64,000 nucleotides of DNA from Candidatus Saccharimonadota bacterium. GTDB lineage: Bacteria; Patescibacteriota; Saccharimonadia; Saccharimonadales; Saccharimonadaceae. The stretch spans positions 45,556 through 109,555 of the forward strand of contig JAFRCO010000012.1 in the NCBI GenBank assembly GCA_017404325.1. Direction: 5' to 3'. Of this stretch, positions 43,389 through 52,710 are shown piece by piece; positions within the stretch are counted from its first letter, which is position 1, and every line of letters begins with the position of its first letter. The position numbers and the translations under genes were made by a program. The notes below the pieces were generated by a model. The model was not told the origin of the DNA, did not search any database, and was given only the letters and a program-made list of their open reading frames with translations.

Positions 43389-46301
43389 ATGGAAAGTGTC
43401 ATACATTTTATTTTAGCGCCCATATTCTGGATTCCAGTGGTTGGGATTTTAGCTTTTTTGACTTATAGAAATTACAAAAAACTCAATAAACTAAAAGTAT
43501 TAAATGTTGATTCAGTGCTTTTGATGCTCGAGATTCCGCGTGAAAACGACAAAAAAGAGCTCGCGGCGGAACAGCTATTTGCGAGTTTGCATGGAATTTT
43601 ACGCGATAAACAAGAGTTAAAGAATTCTGGAGGAGTACAGGAACATCTATCATTTGAAATCGTTTCCACAGCAGGGCAAATTCGATTTTATGTATGGACA
43701 CCAAAAGTTTTACAGAGCTTTGTTGAAGGACAGATTTACTCTCAATATCCGACGGTCCAAATTTATAAAATGAATGAGGACTATGTCGATAATCGAAATA
43801 ATTATCCGGTTTGTTATTCTTCCGAGCTTGGGTTAATCGAAAACGAAGCTTTGCCGATTAAAACTTTTGACAACTTTGAAGTTGATCCGCTAGCTGGTAT
43901 CACGGGAACTTTGGCGAAATTAAGCCCGGATAAATCGGAGGAACTTTGGATCCAGATTTTAGCTCGTCCGATTCCGGATGATTGGCATAAAAACACGACT
44001 GATAGATGGGTTCAAAAAATTAAAGCTGGAAAAAAGACTTTTCTCGGTGGGACGGGGATTGATTGGACTTGGCTAGTTGAAGTATTAGGAGCACTCTTTA
44101 GGCCGCCAGCTGGAGGAACTACCTCGGAAGTAACGGTTGAATTATCTGAACGAGCGAAGACTCAGATTACTAAAGCTGAAGAAAAAGCTACGAAGCTTGG
44201 TTACGAGGTGAAAGTACGTTTAGCATATCTTGGCCAAAATCAGACCGACGCAAAATTAAATATGCAAGCTCTCGTTGGAACCTTTAAACAATATAATTCA
44301 ACGAATTTAAATGGCTTTAAACAGGTTGGTGGAAGTTTTAACGCAAACGAATTAGACGCTTATAAGATGCGCCAGTTTTCGAATCGCGGATTTATTTTGA
44401 ACATTTCAGAACTAGCTTCGGTTTATCATTTACCACATACCTCGGTCGAAACTCCGAATATCGTTTGGGCAAGCTCAAAAACTGCTGAACCGCCGGCTAA
44501 ATTGCCAGTTTTAACTGGAGAAGCTTCCAATGACGAAAATGTGTCGGCTTTCGGTTTAACGAATTTCCGCGGCATCAATCATCAATTCGGACTTTTGCGT
44601 CGCGATCGTTCGCGTCATGTTTATATTATCGGCCAAACGGGGGCAGGGAAAAGCGGGTTGCTAGAACTCTTAGCTTTATCTGATATCTTTTATAATCAAG
44701 GCTATTGTATTATTGACCCGCATGGAGATTTTGCAATTGATAACTTGCGCTTTATCCCGGAATCGCGTGTAAAAGACGTAGTTTATTTTAACCCGGCAGA
44801 CACTGCGTTCCCTGTTGCGTTTAACCCTCTCGAAGTAAATGACCCAGCGAAAAAACCGAATATTTGTTCGGAAGTGATCGGTGTTTTAAAGAGAATGTTC
44901 GGAGATTCTTGGGGTCCGAGACTTGAACATATCCTCCGTTATACCCTTCTAGCATTATTGGATCGTCCAGAGACGACTTTACTCGATATTTCAAGATTAT
45001 TAACAGATAAAGATTTTCGCAAGGAAACGCTAGAATATTGTAATGACGTAACTGTATTACAATTCTGGAAACACGAATTCGGCCAATGGAATGAGAAGCA
45101 GGTTAACGAATCAATTGCGCCAGTATTAAATAAGGTTGGGGCATTTACAGCTAATCCGATTATTCGTAATATTATTGGACAACCAAAATCATCGTTTGAC
45201 ATTAGAAAGATTATGGACGAAGGGAAGATCTTAGTAGTTAACCTTTCAAAAGGGTTAATTGGTGAAGATAACGCAGCGATCCTAGGCGCCTTCTTAGTCA
45301 CGAAGGTCCAGCTCGCGGCAATGTCACGTTCAGATATTCCGGACGTAAAGGATCGACGACCGTTCTACTTATATGTCGATGAGTTCCAAAACTTCGCAAC
45401 AGATTCATTCGCAGTAATTCTTTCCGAGGCGCGTAAATATGGCCTAAATCTTACGGTGGCTAACCAATATGTCGCTCAGATGACCGATTCGGTACGCGAT
45501 GCAGTATTCGGTAACGTCGGTACGACAATTAGTTTCCGAGTCTCGGCAGATGACGCTCCAATCCTGATAAAGCAGTTCGAACCGACTTTTGAAGAGTCTG
45601 ATATTATCCAGCTAAACAACCGTCACTTCGTAATATCGATGATTATTAATGGCGAAAAGGTGCCTGCCTTCTCTGCTACAACCCTGTCGATTCCGGACTC
45701 TCCAAATGATAATATCGACGCAATTATTGCGCATTCTAGAGATAACTACGCAAGACCGAGGTTAGAAGTCGAAGCTGAGATTCGTGCTACGATTGAGCAA
45801 TCGGAAAAATACAAGAGGGAATTATCGGATTCTGGACGTCAGGAAGAGCCAAAACTCGTAATCAATACATCAGAAAAACCGGTTTTCCGCCCAGTTAATC
45901 GTTCTTCCAATCGTACCGAACAAAAACCGAACAATAGGCCAAGTACTCCGCAGGCCGATTTTCGACGACAAAATCTCAGCCCAAATGTCGCTGAAGGTAA
46001 AGAAAGGCTTGGATTAAAAGATTTGGCAAAATTAGTTGAAGATACAAAGAATAATGAGCCTAAGGTCAAAAAGGGAAAGAAACGCTTTGAGAAGAGAAAA
46101 ACACAGAAATCCACCCCTGTAGTTCCCTCTGTTAAAACAATTTCTACCCCTGTTAAACCAGAGGTGGAATACCAAGAAAAAGACTCTATCGACATCCAAC
46201 CGTCGCACAATCCAGTCTCTCTGTCTACCCCTATTAGACGCACTGATAGTTATGTAGAAAAAGATAATTCGGTCGACGGATTTTTATCAATTAAACATTA
46301 A
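43389..46301 (+). CDS. HerA/TraG-like DNA-translocating ATPase, membrane-anchored
   Basis: Protein of 970 aa. A membrane helix at about 5-27 (FILAPIFWIPVVGILAFLTY) is followed by a large alpha/beta region (30-390). The motor has Walker A IIGQTGAGKSG near 414, IIDPHGDFA and Walker B YLYVDEFQNFA near 660, then EARKYGLNLTVANQYVAQM. The tail from about 800 is basic and disordered. It fits the type IV secretion coupling/VirB4-like ATPases common in CPR genomes. With dprA it suggests DNA uptake or transfer, though no other T4SS gene is in the window. The tail DNA contains the repeated motif CCGAACAAAAACCGAACA. Confidence 0.85.
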   Translation: MESVIHFILAPIFWIPVVGILAFLTYRNYKKLNKLKVLNVDSVLLMLEIPRENDKKELAAEQLFASLHGILRDKQELKNSGGVQEHLSFEIVSTAGQIRFYVWTPKVLQSFVEGQIYSQYPTVQIYKMNEDYVDNRNNYPVCYSSELGLIENEALPIKTFDNFEVDPLAGITGTLAKLSPDKSEELWIQILARPIPDDWHKNTTDRWVQKIKAGKKTFLGGTGIDWTWLVEVLGALFRPPAGGTTSEVTVELSERAKTQITKAEEKATKLGYEVKVRLAYLGQNQTDAKLNMQALVGTFKQYNSTNLNGFKQVGGSFNANELDAYKMRQFSNRGFILNISELASVYHLPHTSVETPNIVWASSKTAEPPAKLPVLTGEASNDENVSAFGLTNFRGINHQFGLLRRDRSRHVYIIGQTGAGKSGLLELLALSDIFYNQGYCIIDPHGDFAIDNLRFIPESRVKDVVYFNPADTAFPVAFNPLEVNDPAKKPNICSEVIGVLKRMFGDSWGPRLEHILRYTLLALLDRPETTLLDISRLLTDKDFRKETLEYCNDVTVLQFWKHEFGQWNEKQVNESIAPVLNKVGAFTANPIIRNIIGQPKSSFDIRKIMDEGKILVVNLSKGLIGEDNAAILGAFLVTKVQLAAMSRSDIPDVKDRRPFYLYVDEFQNFATDSFAVILSEARKYGLNLTVANQYVAQMTDSVRDAVFGNVGTTISFRVSADDAPILIKQFEPTFEESDIIQLNNRHFVISMIINGEKVPAFSATTLSIPDSPNDNIDAIIAHSRDNYARPRLEVEAEIRATIEQSEKYKRELSDSGRQEEPKLVINTSEKPVFRPVNRSSNRTEQKPNNRPSTPQADFRRQNLSPNVAEGKERLGLKDLAKLVEDTKNNEPKVKKGKKRFEKRKTQKSTPVVPSVKTISTPVKPEVEYQEKDSIDIQPSHNPVSLSTPIRRTDSYVEKDNSVDGFLSIKH

Positions 46302-46356
46302 AACTCGGAAGAGAATTAAATAAATTTAAAAATCGGAAAGGACGAGAAATTTTTGG

Positions 46357-46782
46357 TGGACAAAACCGCCAACCAACGATCGGCTTTTCCGCATAGCTTT
46401 AATGTCGCACAATATAGATTTTAAGACATTATAGGTTTTTCATTTAGACGGTTAGACAATCGTCTTTTAAGGGTGATTCTGCTTATGGTAGGCGGGAATT
46501 ATGCTTATCGTTAAATAATTCTCCAATTATAAAAGCTGACTTGGCAGTTGTAATTAACTAACTCGTCAGATACTCGCGCCTTAGCGATCGTTGTATGGCT
46601 TTATTAATACACTTATTGCACTCTACGATAACTTGCAAATTCTTTATTAATTACTCGAGGGCGCTCGTATAACTGGAGTCTTGTAGCAATTACAACGGGC
46701 CAAATCTTTCTAAGGCTTTTATAATTGGATAATTATTCGCCCAGTCCCTCTAATACCTCTGTTTTTAGCTGGTTTTTGTCCA
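46357..46782. repeat. Gene-free region with nested inverted repeats, candidate structured RNA or hairpin element
   Basis: The stretch 46302-46978 has no credible gene. Outer arms TGGACAAAACC (46357-46367) and GGTTTTTGTCCA (46771-46782) pair. Inside, 46514-46536 and 46715-46737 pair over 23 bp with one mismatch; then TTGGC-GTTGTAATT (46541-46555) pairs with AATTACAAC-GCCAA (46688-46703), and ATAC-GCGCC with GGCGC-GTAT. The inner 224 nt would form a long rod with small internal loops. Both flanking genes point toward it. A rod of this size recalls 6S RNA, but no homology can be shown. Confidence 0.6.
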
Positions 46783-46888
46783 GAGTTTTCCACATTTGAC
46801 ATTTCCCCGTTTTTATTTCCCTTTTTTGTATTTTTCCCTGTTTTTTCGGCATAATGCTAGGCGCTGATTATGATTCAACTATTTCGTT

Positions 46889-46906
46889 CCGAACAAAAAC
46901 CGAACA
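46889..46906 (+). repeat. 18-bp repeat, copy 2
   Basis: CCGAACAAAAACCGAACA, identical to 45916-45933 inside the ATPase gene tail. Confidence 0.8.
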
Positions 46907-46934
46907 TAGGGGAGGGCATAATCAGAATCGTTTT

Positions 46935-46956
46935 TAACAGGGGTAGACCCCTGTTA
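46935..46956. repeat. Palindrome of two CCCCTGTTA motifs
   Basis: TAACAGGGG-TAGA-CCCCTGTTA. There is no T run on either strand, so it is a poor terminator although it lies after the ftsQ-like gene. Confidence 0.7.
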
Positions 46957-46978
46957 AATTGGCCGTTTGCTTCCCTTT

Positions 46979-47596
46979 TTATTTCCAATAGGCTTTGCCA
47001 TCAATGCGGACATCAATATATTCGAAGGTTTCGATTTCCTTCTCTTTTGAATATCTGATCATTCTATCGGCGTCTTCAACAGAGATAGCGGAGTCACGGT
47101 CGATAGTCATCTTAATGTAGCCTGATACTTCCTCGAGGTAAAAATCGACCTCACGAATGGAGCTTGACGGGATGATAACTTTGACTGGTTTATATCCTAA
47201 GTCTCGAAAATCTTTTTCGGCACGTCCAATATAACGAGTCATGCGGGTCGTGATTTTGTCTTTAGATGAATTAGACGATGCCGCGTCGATAACCTCGATG
47301 GTCGGAGTATAATCTGTGTCTAATTCTTCGGCTGGAACATTTGGTTCGTCATATATAATTAAGCTTTTAAAAAGCAGAATTAGGATAGCTATTAAGGCAC
47401 AAAAACCAATAATCGTAATGATAACGCGAAAGGCTTTTTTCTTTTTGTCTTTTTTACGAGCCTCTGCCCTTTCATTCGCGGTTTCGAGCTTTTCTCTTTT
47501 TTCACCGATAGTACGGCCAAGTTTAAAAGTCGACTTTCGGTTTTCACGGCGTCGAACTAATTTCGGAGGCGTTGGTTGTTGTTCTTCTTCGCCCAC
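46979..47596 (-). CDS. Short FtsQ/DivIB-like division protein
   Basis: Protein of 205 aa. Residues 1-55 are cytoplasmic and basic; the membrane helix lies at about 57-78 (VIITIIGFCALIAILILLFK). The outside part (80-205) ends EYIDVRIDGKAYWK, the usual closing strand of FtsQ/DivIB (IDLR...KVYYK). A full POTRA domain is not evident, so the protein is reduced. Its place as last gene of the division cluster after murG supports the call. The start is GTG 47596 with GGAGG upstream, 1 nt after the murG stop. Confidence 0.7.
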   Translation of the reverse strand: MGEEEQQPTPPKLVRRRENRKSTFKLGRTIGEKREKLETANERAEARKKDKKKKAFRVIITIIGFCALIAILILLFKSLIIYDEPNVPAEELDTDYTPTIEVIDAASSNSSKDKITTRMTRYIGRAEKDFRDLGYKPVKVIIPSSSIREVDFYLEEVSGYIKMTIDRDSAISVEDADRMIRYSKEKEIETFEYIDVRIDGKAYWK

Positions 47597-47597
47597 C

Positions 47598-48794
47598 CTA
47601 GACCTCCTCTAGAATTATTTTCGCGAGACGAGCGGCAGCATCAGAACGAGCTTCTTCATGAAGACGATCGGCCATATCGGCGCGAAGACGAGGAGATTTG
47701 ACGAGATGACGAATCGCTTCTAACAAAGCGTTCGGGTCTTTTAACATTTCAGAATCTTTAACCACTACAGCGGCATTAGATTCCTCAAGACGTTCAGCAT
47801 TTTTAACCTGATGACTGCCGGGAAGAACCTCAAAAGGAACTAATACAGTAGCTTTTTTAAGGGCCGCCATTTCGGCGATGGTAGTTGCGCCAGCACGCGA
47901 AACAATCACGTCAGCCGCGCCCATTAATTCGTCCATCGTGGTGTTAAATTCCCACATGCGAAAATTCGAATCAAGACTGGCTTTTTCCCAGTTTTCGTAT
48001 TTTTTCAAATCAATCATATTTTCGTAATGTTTCCTTCCGGCGACTAAACCGACGGAAGTAAATTTTAGAAGTTCAGGAAGGATAATGCGCGTAGTATCGT
48101 TGAGGTTTTCAGAACCCTGGGACCCGCCAGTAATTACAACTAAGGGTTTTTCAGGATTAAACGAAAAGGCTTTTTTAAGAGCAAGTTGCTTAGTCGGGCT
48201 AACTGGCTTAAACTCAACACCAATAGGAATGCCAGTCCAAACATAATTAGGATGTTTCTCCAAGGTTTCTTCAGATAAAGGCGTTCCGAAGGCGACTTTT
48301 TTAGCTCTCTTCATTAGGATTCGGTTCGCTAATCCAGCTACAGCGTCCGATTCGTGAATAATGTAGGGTATTTTAAATAATCGCGCAATAAGACCAACCG
48401 GAAGACAGACGTAGCCACCTTTTAAGAAAAAAATGTTCGGACGAGATTTCTTCGACAAAAGACGGAAAAAACTCGTAAATATTCCTATGATAAAGCCGAA
48501 AAAGCCAATAATGTTACCAAAGATTAAATCTTTTAAAGTTAAGTCTATATGAGTAAAGTAATCTTTAAAAGACCAGTTAGCATAGCGATGAAGCTTCCCT
48601 GCCGGAAGGCGACGCACACGAATAAGTCTAACTACACCAAGTTCAGTCGTTAGCTTCGTAACGTTTTTGTAATATTTCGGATCAGTCCAAAATTCAATGT
48701 TAGCACGGGGCTTTTCTTTTAGGATTTCACGAACGACGGCGACGGCTGGAGTGATGTGTCCCCCCGACCCCCCGCCGACTACTAATATTTTCAT
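47598..48794 (-). CDS. murG: MurG, UDP-GlcNAc:undecaprenyl-PP-MurNAc-pentapeptide GlcNAc transferase
   Basis: Protein of 398 aa (usual about 360). VVGGGSGGHITPAVAVVREI at the N-terminus, then GGYVCLPVGLIARL, HESDAVAGLANRI, VITGGSQGSENLN, MWEFNTTMDELMGAADVIVS, RAGATTIAEMAAL and LVPFEVLPGSHQVKNAERL. It makes lipid II on the inner membrane face. GGAGG lies 9 nt before the ATG. Its first 68 nt overlap the end of ftsW in another frame, an unusually long overlap. Confidence 0.95.
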   Translation of the reverse strand: MKILVVGGGSGGHITPAVAVVREILKEKPRANIEFWTDPKYYKNVTKLTTELGVVRLIRVRRLPAGKLHRYANWSFKDYFTHIDLTLKDLIFGNIIGFFGFIIGIFTSFFRLLSKKSRPNIFFLKGGYVCLPVGLIARLFKIPYIIHESDAVAGLANRILMKRAKKVAFGTPLSEETLEKHPNYVWTGIPIGVEFKPVSPTKQLALKKAFSFNPEKPLVVITGGSQGSENLNDTTRIILPELLKFTSVGLVAGRKHYENMIDLKKYENWEKASLDSNFRMWEFNTTMDELMGAADVIVSRAGATTIAEMAALKKATVLVPFEVLPGSHQVKNAERLEESNAAVVVKDSEMLKDPNALLEAIRHLVKSPRLRADMADRLHEEARSDAAARLAKIILEEV

Positions 48795-49956
48795 TTTCTT
48801 TTACCTCCCTACTAGTATAGCACGAAAGTTGTAAAACAAGGCCAATAGCAAAAGCAATAAAGATCATACTCGTGCCACCATAAGAAAGAAGCGGAAGCGT
48901 AATCCCTGTAACCGGGACTAGTCCAGTCATGGCCATAATATTAACTACGACTTGGGCTAAGGTCCAAGAAAAAACACCAACGATCAATAATCGATCGGAC
49001 AAATCTGAAGTTCCTTCAGCCACTTTCAACATTCTGAGGAGCAGGGCGGCAAAAACTGCGATAATCAGAAATAGACCCACAAAGCCGAAAGTTTCACCCA
49101 TAATTGCGAAGACTGAGTCGTTAATCGATTCGGGTAGATAGCCGGTCGCTTGAACAGAATTACCAACACCAACGCCGAAAAAACCACCCACACCGATTGC
49201 GAGCATGGCGTTATCGACATGATAAGTCGAATCTGAACTTTCTCCGCCGGAGAGAGTTGCAACCCAGGCATCGATACGCTCCATACGATGCGGAGAAACT
49301 ACAACTGCGCCTACGGCAACGACAACAGTAATAATGAGCATTAACAGGTATTGTTGCATTGAAATGCCGGACATTAATAAAGTCCCGAAAATTATCGCCA
49401 TAAGTGCTACGCCTGTACCTAAATCACCTTGTGCGACAACCACTAAACCAAGCGAAGCGCCACAAACGATTAAGAGCGGCAGCCAGAATTCTCGCCACTT
49501 GCCAATCGTTCCCTCTTCTTTTTTACGGGCAAGAAAATCTGCGAGATAGATAACTAATGCAAGTTTTAAAAATTCGGCAGGCTGAAAACTAACAATTCCA
49601 AAGTTAAACCACCGACATTGTCCAAGTTCGCATTTTGCTAAACTCGAACCAGTAGCCGAGAAGAGCCAAAGCAAAACTGACATTGCTAGTGCTACTATAA
49701 TGAGCGGTTTAGCAAATTTTTTAATGTATTTATATGGAACTAATTTAAACGCTACAAAAAAGGCAGCTAAAGAAAGGATGACTGAGCGCAACTGACCAAG
49801 AAAAAAATAGTTTGAAGCATAATCGGTCCCATAAGTAGAGTTTAAAACATTAGCGCGCATCGGACCGATGGCATAAATAACAATTAAACCTAAAGCCATG
49901 AGCCCTAAAGTCGCAAACAAGATAACCAGGTCGGATTTGTGTCTACGAGTTTTCAA
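48727..49956 (-). CDS. ftsW: FtsW/RodA/SpoVE family glycosyltransferase
   Basis: Protein of 409 aa with about ten membrane helices. Family motifs: FQPAEFLKLALVIYLA, AQGDLGTGVALM, YHVDNAMLAIGVGGFFGVGVGNSVQ, ESINDSVFAIMGE, GLVPVTGITLPLLSYGGTSM. It polymerises lipid II with the class B PBP. The start is TTG 49956 because GGAGG lies 6 nt upstream and TTGA overlaps the mraY stop; the longer frame to 50001 has no Shine-Dalgarno. The C-terminal 23 residues lie within the murG start. Confidence 0.92.
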   Translation of the reverse strand: MKTRRHKSDLVILFATLGLMALGLIVIYAIGPMRANVLNSTYGTDYASNYFFLGQLRSVILSLAAFFVAFKLVPYKYIKKFAKPLIIVALAMSVLLWLFSATGSSLAKCELGQCRWFNFGIVSFQPAEFLKLALVIYLADFLARKKEEGTIGKWREFWLPLLIVCGASLGLVVVAQGDLGTGVALMAIIFGTLLMSGISMQQYLLMLIITVVVAVGAVVVSPHRMERIDAWVATLSGGESSDSTYHVDNAMLAIGVGGFFGVGVGNSVQATGYLPESINDSVFAIMGETFGFVGLFLIIAVFAALLLRMLKVAEGTSDLSDRLLIVGVFSWTLAQVVVNIMAMTGLVPVTGITLPLLSYGGTSMIFIAFAIGLVLQLSCYTSREVKENENISSRRGVGGTHHSSRRRRS

Positions 49957-50975
49957 AGTGCGCCTCCAGTCGCAGCAATAAAGACACCAATAATTGCACA
50001 AACTCCAGCGATAATCCAGAATCTCATGACAATCTTTGCCTCGCCCCAGCCTTTAGCTTCAAGATGATGATGAAGCGGAGCAGAAATAAAGATTTTTTTC
50101 TTGAAGAACTTTTTCGAGATTAATTGAATTAAGCTAGAAAAGGTTTCAATTACTGCCGGGAAACAGATAATCGGAAGGAGTAAGAAAGAGTTCGTCATCA
50201 TCGCAACAACTCCAAGACCTGCACCGAGCGCAAACGAGCCGGTATCGCCCATCATAAAACGAGCTGGTGGCACATTAAACCAAATATAAGAAAGAAGCCA
50301 GCCAATCACCGTCATACAGAAACCGAAAAGTAAAGTATTTCCCTGGTACATAGCAATAACGCCGAAGGCGGCATAAGCGATCATGGCGAGGCCTCCAGAC
50401 AAACCATCAAGTCCGTCCGTAATATTTACAGCGTTCGAAGTCGCAACAAGCGCAAAAGCAAAAATGAGAATCATCGCGACGATACCAACTTCAAAATCGC
50501 CGACAAACGGAATAAGGATTGAAGTCCAACCAAGTTTAACAGCGAAAAACCAACCTAAGGTTAAGCCTACGGCCGAGATTAGGAAGAATTTAACAGGGCC
50601 ACGGAGTCCGGCTGCTCCCCTTCCGGAACCGAAAATGTTAATTACATCATCAATCACGCCGACTAAAGCGCCACCAAGAAAACCAACGAGCGGAAGCCAG
50701 GTTTGGCCACGATCGAGATTAAAAATCCAAGTGACGATAGTGACCGAAATAATACCGACAAGACCGGCCATGGTCGGAAAATGATGACTGAATTTATGAG
50801 CGTGTAATTTCGTCATAACCGGGAGATCTTTCCCGTCTACAGTGGTTTTCTTCTGCTTCTTCCAAAACTTATACTTATAAGCGAAATGCGTATAAAATGG
50901 CGTTAAAACCATCGAAAAAAGGAAGCCAGCAAGAGCTAGAAGCAACCCGTAAAACATTTCATCATCAATATCCAT
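49953..50975 (-). CDS. mraY: Phospho-MurNAc-pentapeptide transferase
   Basis: Protein of 340 aa with about ten helices. KTTVDGKDLPVMTKLHAHKF, GVIDDVINIF, NAVNITDGLDGLSGGLAM (catalytic Asp), FMMGDTGSFALGAGLG and SAPLHHHLEAKGWGE. It makes lipid I from UDP-MurNAc-pentapeptide. The KKTTVDGK region replaces the usual GKTPTMGG. AAGGAATAAT precedes the ATG, and it starts 1 nt after the PBP stop. Confidence 0.95.
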   Translation of the reverse strand: MDIDDEMFYGLLLALAGFLFSMVLTPFYTHFAYKYKFWKKQKKTTVDGKDLPVMTKLHAHKFSHHFPTMAGLVGIISVTIVTWIFNLDRGQTWLPLVGFLGGALVGVIDDVINIFGSGRGAAGLRGPVKFFLISAVGLTLGWFFAVKLGWTSILIPFVGDFEVGIVAMILIFAFALVATSNAVNITDGLDGLSGGLAMIAYAAFGVIAMYQGNTLLFGFCMTVIGWLLSYIWFNVPPARFMMGDTGSFALGAGLGVVAMMTNSFLLLPIICFPAVIETFSSLIQLISKKFFKKKIFISAPLHHHLEAKGWGEAKIVMRFWIIAGVCAIIGVFIAATGGAL

Positions 50976-50976
50976 A

Positions 50977-52710
50977 TTATTCCTTCGGTTTAATTTTAAA
51001 ATAGTTAATTATATAATTCGAAACATTGCCAAATAAACCTAAAGCGTCATCACTACCTACACTACGACCCTCTCCCCACATTTTAACCATAATTACATAT
51101 TTTGGCAACTCCCCTTCCGGTCCGACGAAACCGATATAGGAGCCGATTAATTCTGCAAAAGTATCATCATAAGTACCGTCTTTTACGACTTGCGCGGTAC
51201 CCGATTTACCACCCACAGCATAGCCTGGTTTATCAATACCGGCGCGAACAAGATAATCACGGTTGTGGATCAATAAATCTCTCATGGTCGAGGAGGTTTC
51301 CTCGGACAAAATCTGTTCTTCGGTAATCTCAACATCTGTTCCCTTTTTCAGCTCGCCATTCTCATAAATCCCTTCGACAATGGTCGGAGTGCGATAGGTC
51401 CCGCCATTAACAACGGCTGAAAAGGCAGTGGCGGTTTGGAGCATGGTAATACTAAGGTTCTGACCGAATGTCATGTTTGCATAGGTTGAATCACGTCCCC
51501 AACCTTCGTTTGGATCGGGGATATAACCTTCAGCTTCATAGAGTTCGATACCGGTGATTTGGCCGAGGCGGAATTTATTATAATAATAGTCAAATAGTTT
51601 TTCGCGACCTTGCTGATTGATTGAAGAGGCATCGCCACCGAGAAGTTTTAAGGCATAAATTGAACCAGTATTAAGTGACCAATAAAGTGCAGTTCTCATG
51701 TCGATTGAACCGTATAAAAAGTCGTGTTTTGATGCGTTTTCGATAGTCCAACCGTCAACAACTTCAGCATGATTATTAAAGTAAGTAGTGTCTGGGGTCA
51801 TAACGCCTTCGTTTAAAGCAGCAGAATAAGTAAAGGACTTACAAATACTAGCCGGTTCATATGGCACCTCGAGAGTGTAATTTACAAAAAGACTAGCGTC
51901 CTCAACGGAAGTATAATTGTTCGGATCGTAATTTGGTAGATTCGCCATGGCGATAACTTTACTAGTATTCGGATCCATTACGAGTACCGAGGCGTTAGTA
52001 GCAACGGTGTCCTCGATAGCCTTAACGGCTAATTCTTCAATTCCCTTTTCTAAACCACGATCAACAGACAGAACAACATTTTTCCCGTCTTCGGCAGGAA
52101 TTTTAATGTTGTCATTACCAATCGAAAGCGCAACTTTATTAACGTCTGCGGTAGTTTTTAATAATCCGTCTTTTCCGGCAAGAAGAGTATTTAAAGAACC
52201 TTCGACACCATATTGGCCTTTGCCTTCGGCATTAACAAAGCCAAGTAACCCGGAGGCCAATTCCCCTTCCGGATAAACGCGTTGATTGGTCCTTTTTAAC
52301 CAAATTGCCGGAATACCAGATTCGGCAACCTTTTCAGCAACTTCGCGAGGAATATTTTTTGCAATAATTGAATATCTTAAACCCTCAGTGTCATAAATTT
52401 CATCAAGATTAACTACTTGATATTTTTTAGCGTATTCTTCTAGAACCTTTTCGGCATCTTCTTTGATTGTCACGGTCGGATCAATCACAATTTGATAAGT
52501 GGTTTGATTTAAAACCACTGCAGTCGGTTCCCCTTTATCCATCATATAAATCTCGCCGCGGCGAGCAGTTAAAGTTTCAAGTATAGTATGCTGTTCGTCA
52601 GCTTTAGCGACCCAGCTGTCATGTTCAATAATTTGGATGAAAAAAAGTCGCACTACAATCACACCAAGTGATAGTAGAACGACGGTTTTTAAAATTTTAT
52701 TCCGTGGCAT
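50977..52710 (-). CDS. ftsI: Class B penicillin-binding protein (FtsI/PBP2 type)
   Basis: Protein of 577 aa. A membrane helix at about 7-25, pedestal domain with ARRGEIYMMD, then the transpeptidase: SICK (SxxK) in YEPASICKSFTYSAAL, SLN in ALYWSLNTGSIYALK and KSGTAQ in YAVGGKSGTAQVVKDG. The SxxK context EPASICK differs from the usual EPGSTFK. It crosslinks septal peptidoglycan and partners with ftsW downstream. It overlaps ftsL by 14 nt. Confidence 0.93.
   Translation of the reverse strand: MPRNKILKTVVLLSLGVIVVRLFFIQIIEHDSWVAKADEQHTILETLTARRGEIYMMDKGEPTAVVLNQTTYQIVIDPTVTIKEDAEKVLEEYAKKYQVVNLDEIYDTEGLRYSIIAKNIPREVAEKVAESGIPAIWLKRTNQRVYPEGELASGLLGFVNAEGKGQYGVEGSLNTLLAGKDGLLKTTADVNKVALSIGNDNIKIPAEDGKNVVLSVDRGLEKGIEELAVKAIEDTVATNASVLVMDPNTSKVIAMANLPNYDPNNYTSVEDASLFVNYTLEVPYEPASICKSFTYSAALNEGVMTPDTTYFNNHAEVVDGWTIENASKHDFLYGSIDMRTALYWSLNTGSIYALKLLGGDASSINQQGREKLFDYYYNKFRLGQITGIELYEAEGYIPDPNEGWGRDSTYANMTFGQNLSITMLQTATAFSAVVNGGTYRTPTIVEGIYENGELKKGTDVEITEEQILSEETSSTMRDLLIHNRDYLVRAGIDKPGYAVGGKSGTAQVVKDGTYDDTFAELIGSYIGFVGPEGELPKYVIMVKMWGEGRSVGSDDALGLFGNVSNYIINYFKIKPKE

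Noticed and set aside
46400..46440. A dif-like recombination site in the convergent region
   Set aside because: Only scattered similarity; the two XerC/XerD half sites do not match.
46354..46785. Possible tmRNA on the minus strand, because GGACAAA and TTTGTCC-A-CCA could form a tRNA-like acceptor end
   Set aside because: No TTCRA T-loop precedes the acceptor, the third pair is A-U instead of the G-U needed for alanine, and no tag reading frame is visible.
49957..50001. Longer FtsW start at 50001
   Set aside because: No Shine-Dalgarno and a cysteine-rich N-terminus unlike FtsW; TTG 49956 has GGAGG and couples to the mraY stop.
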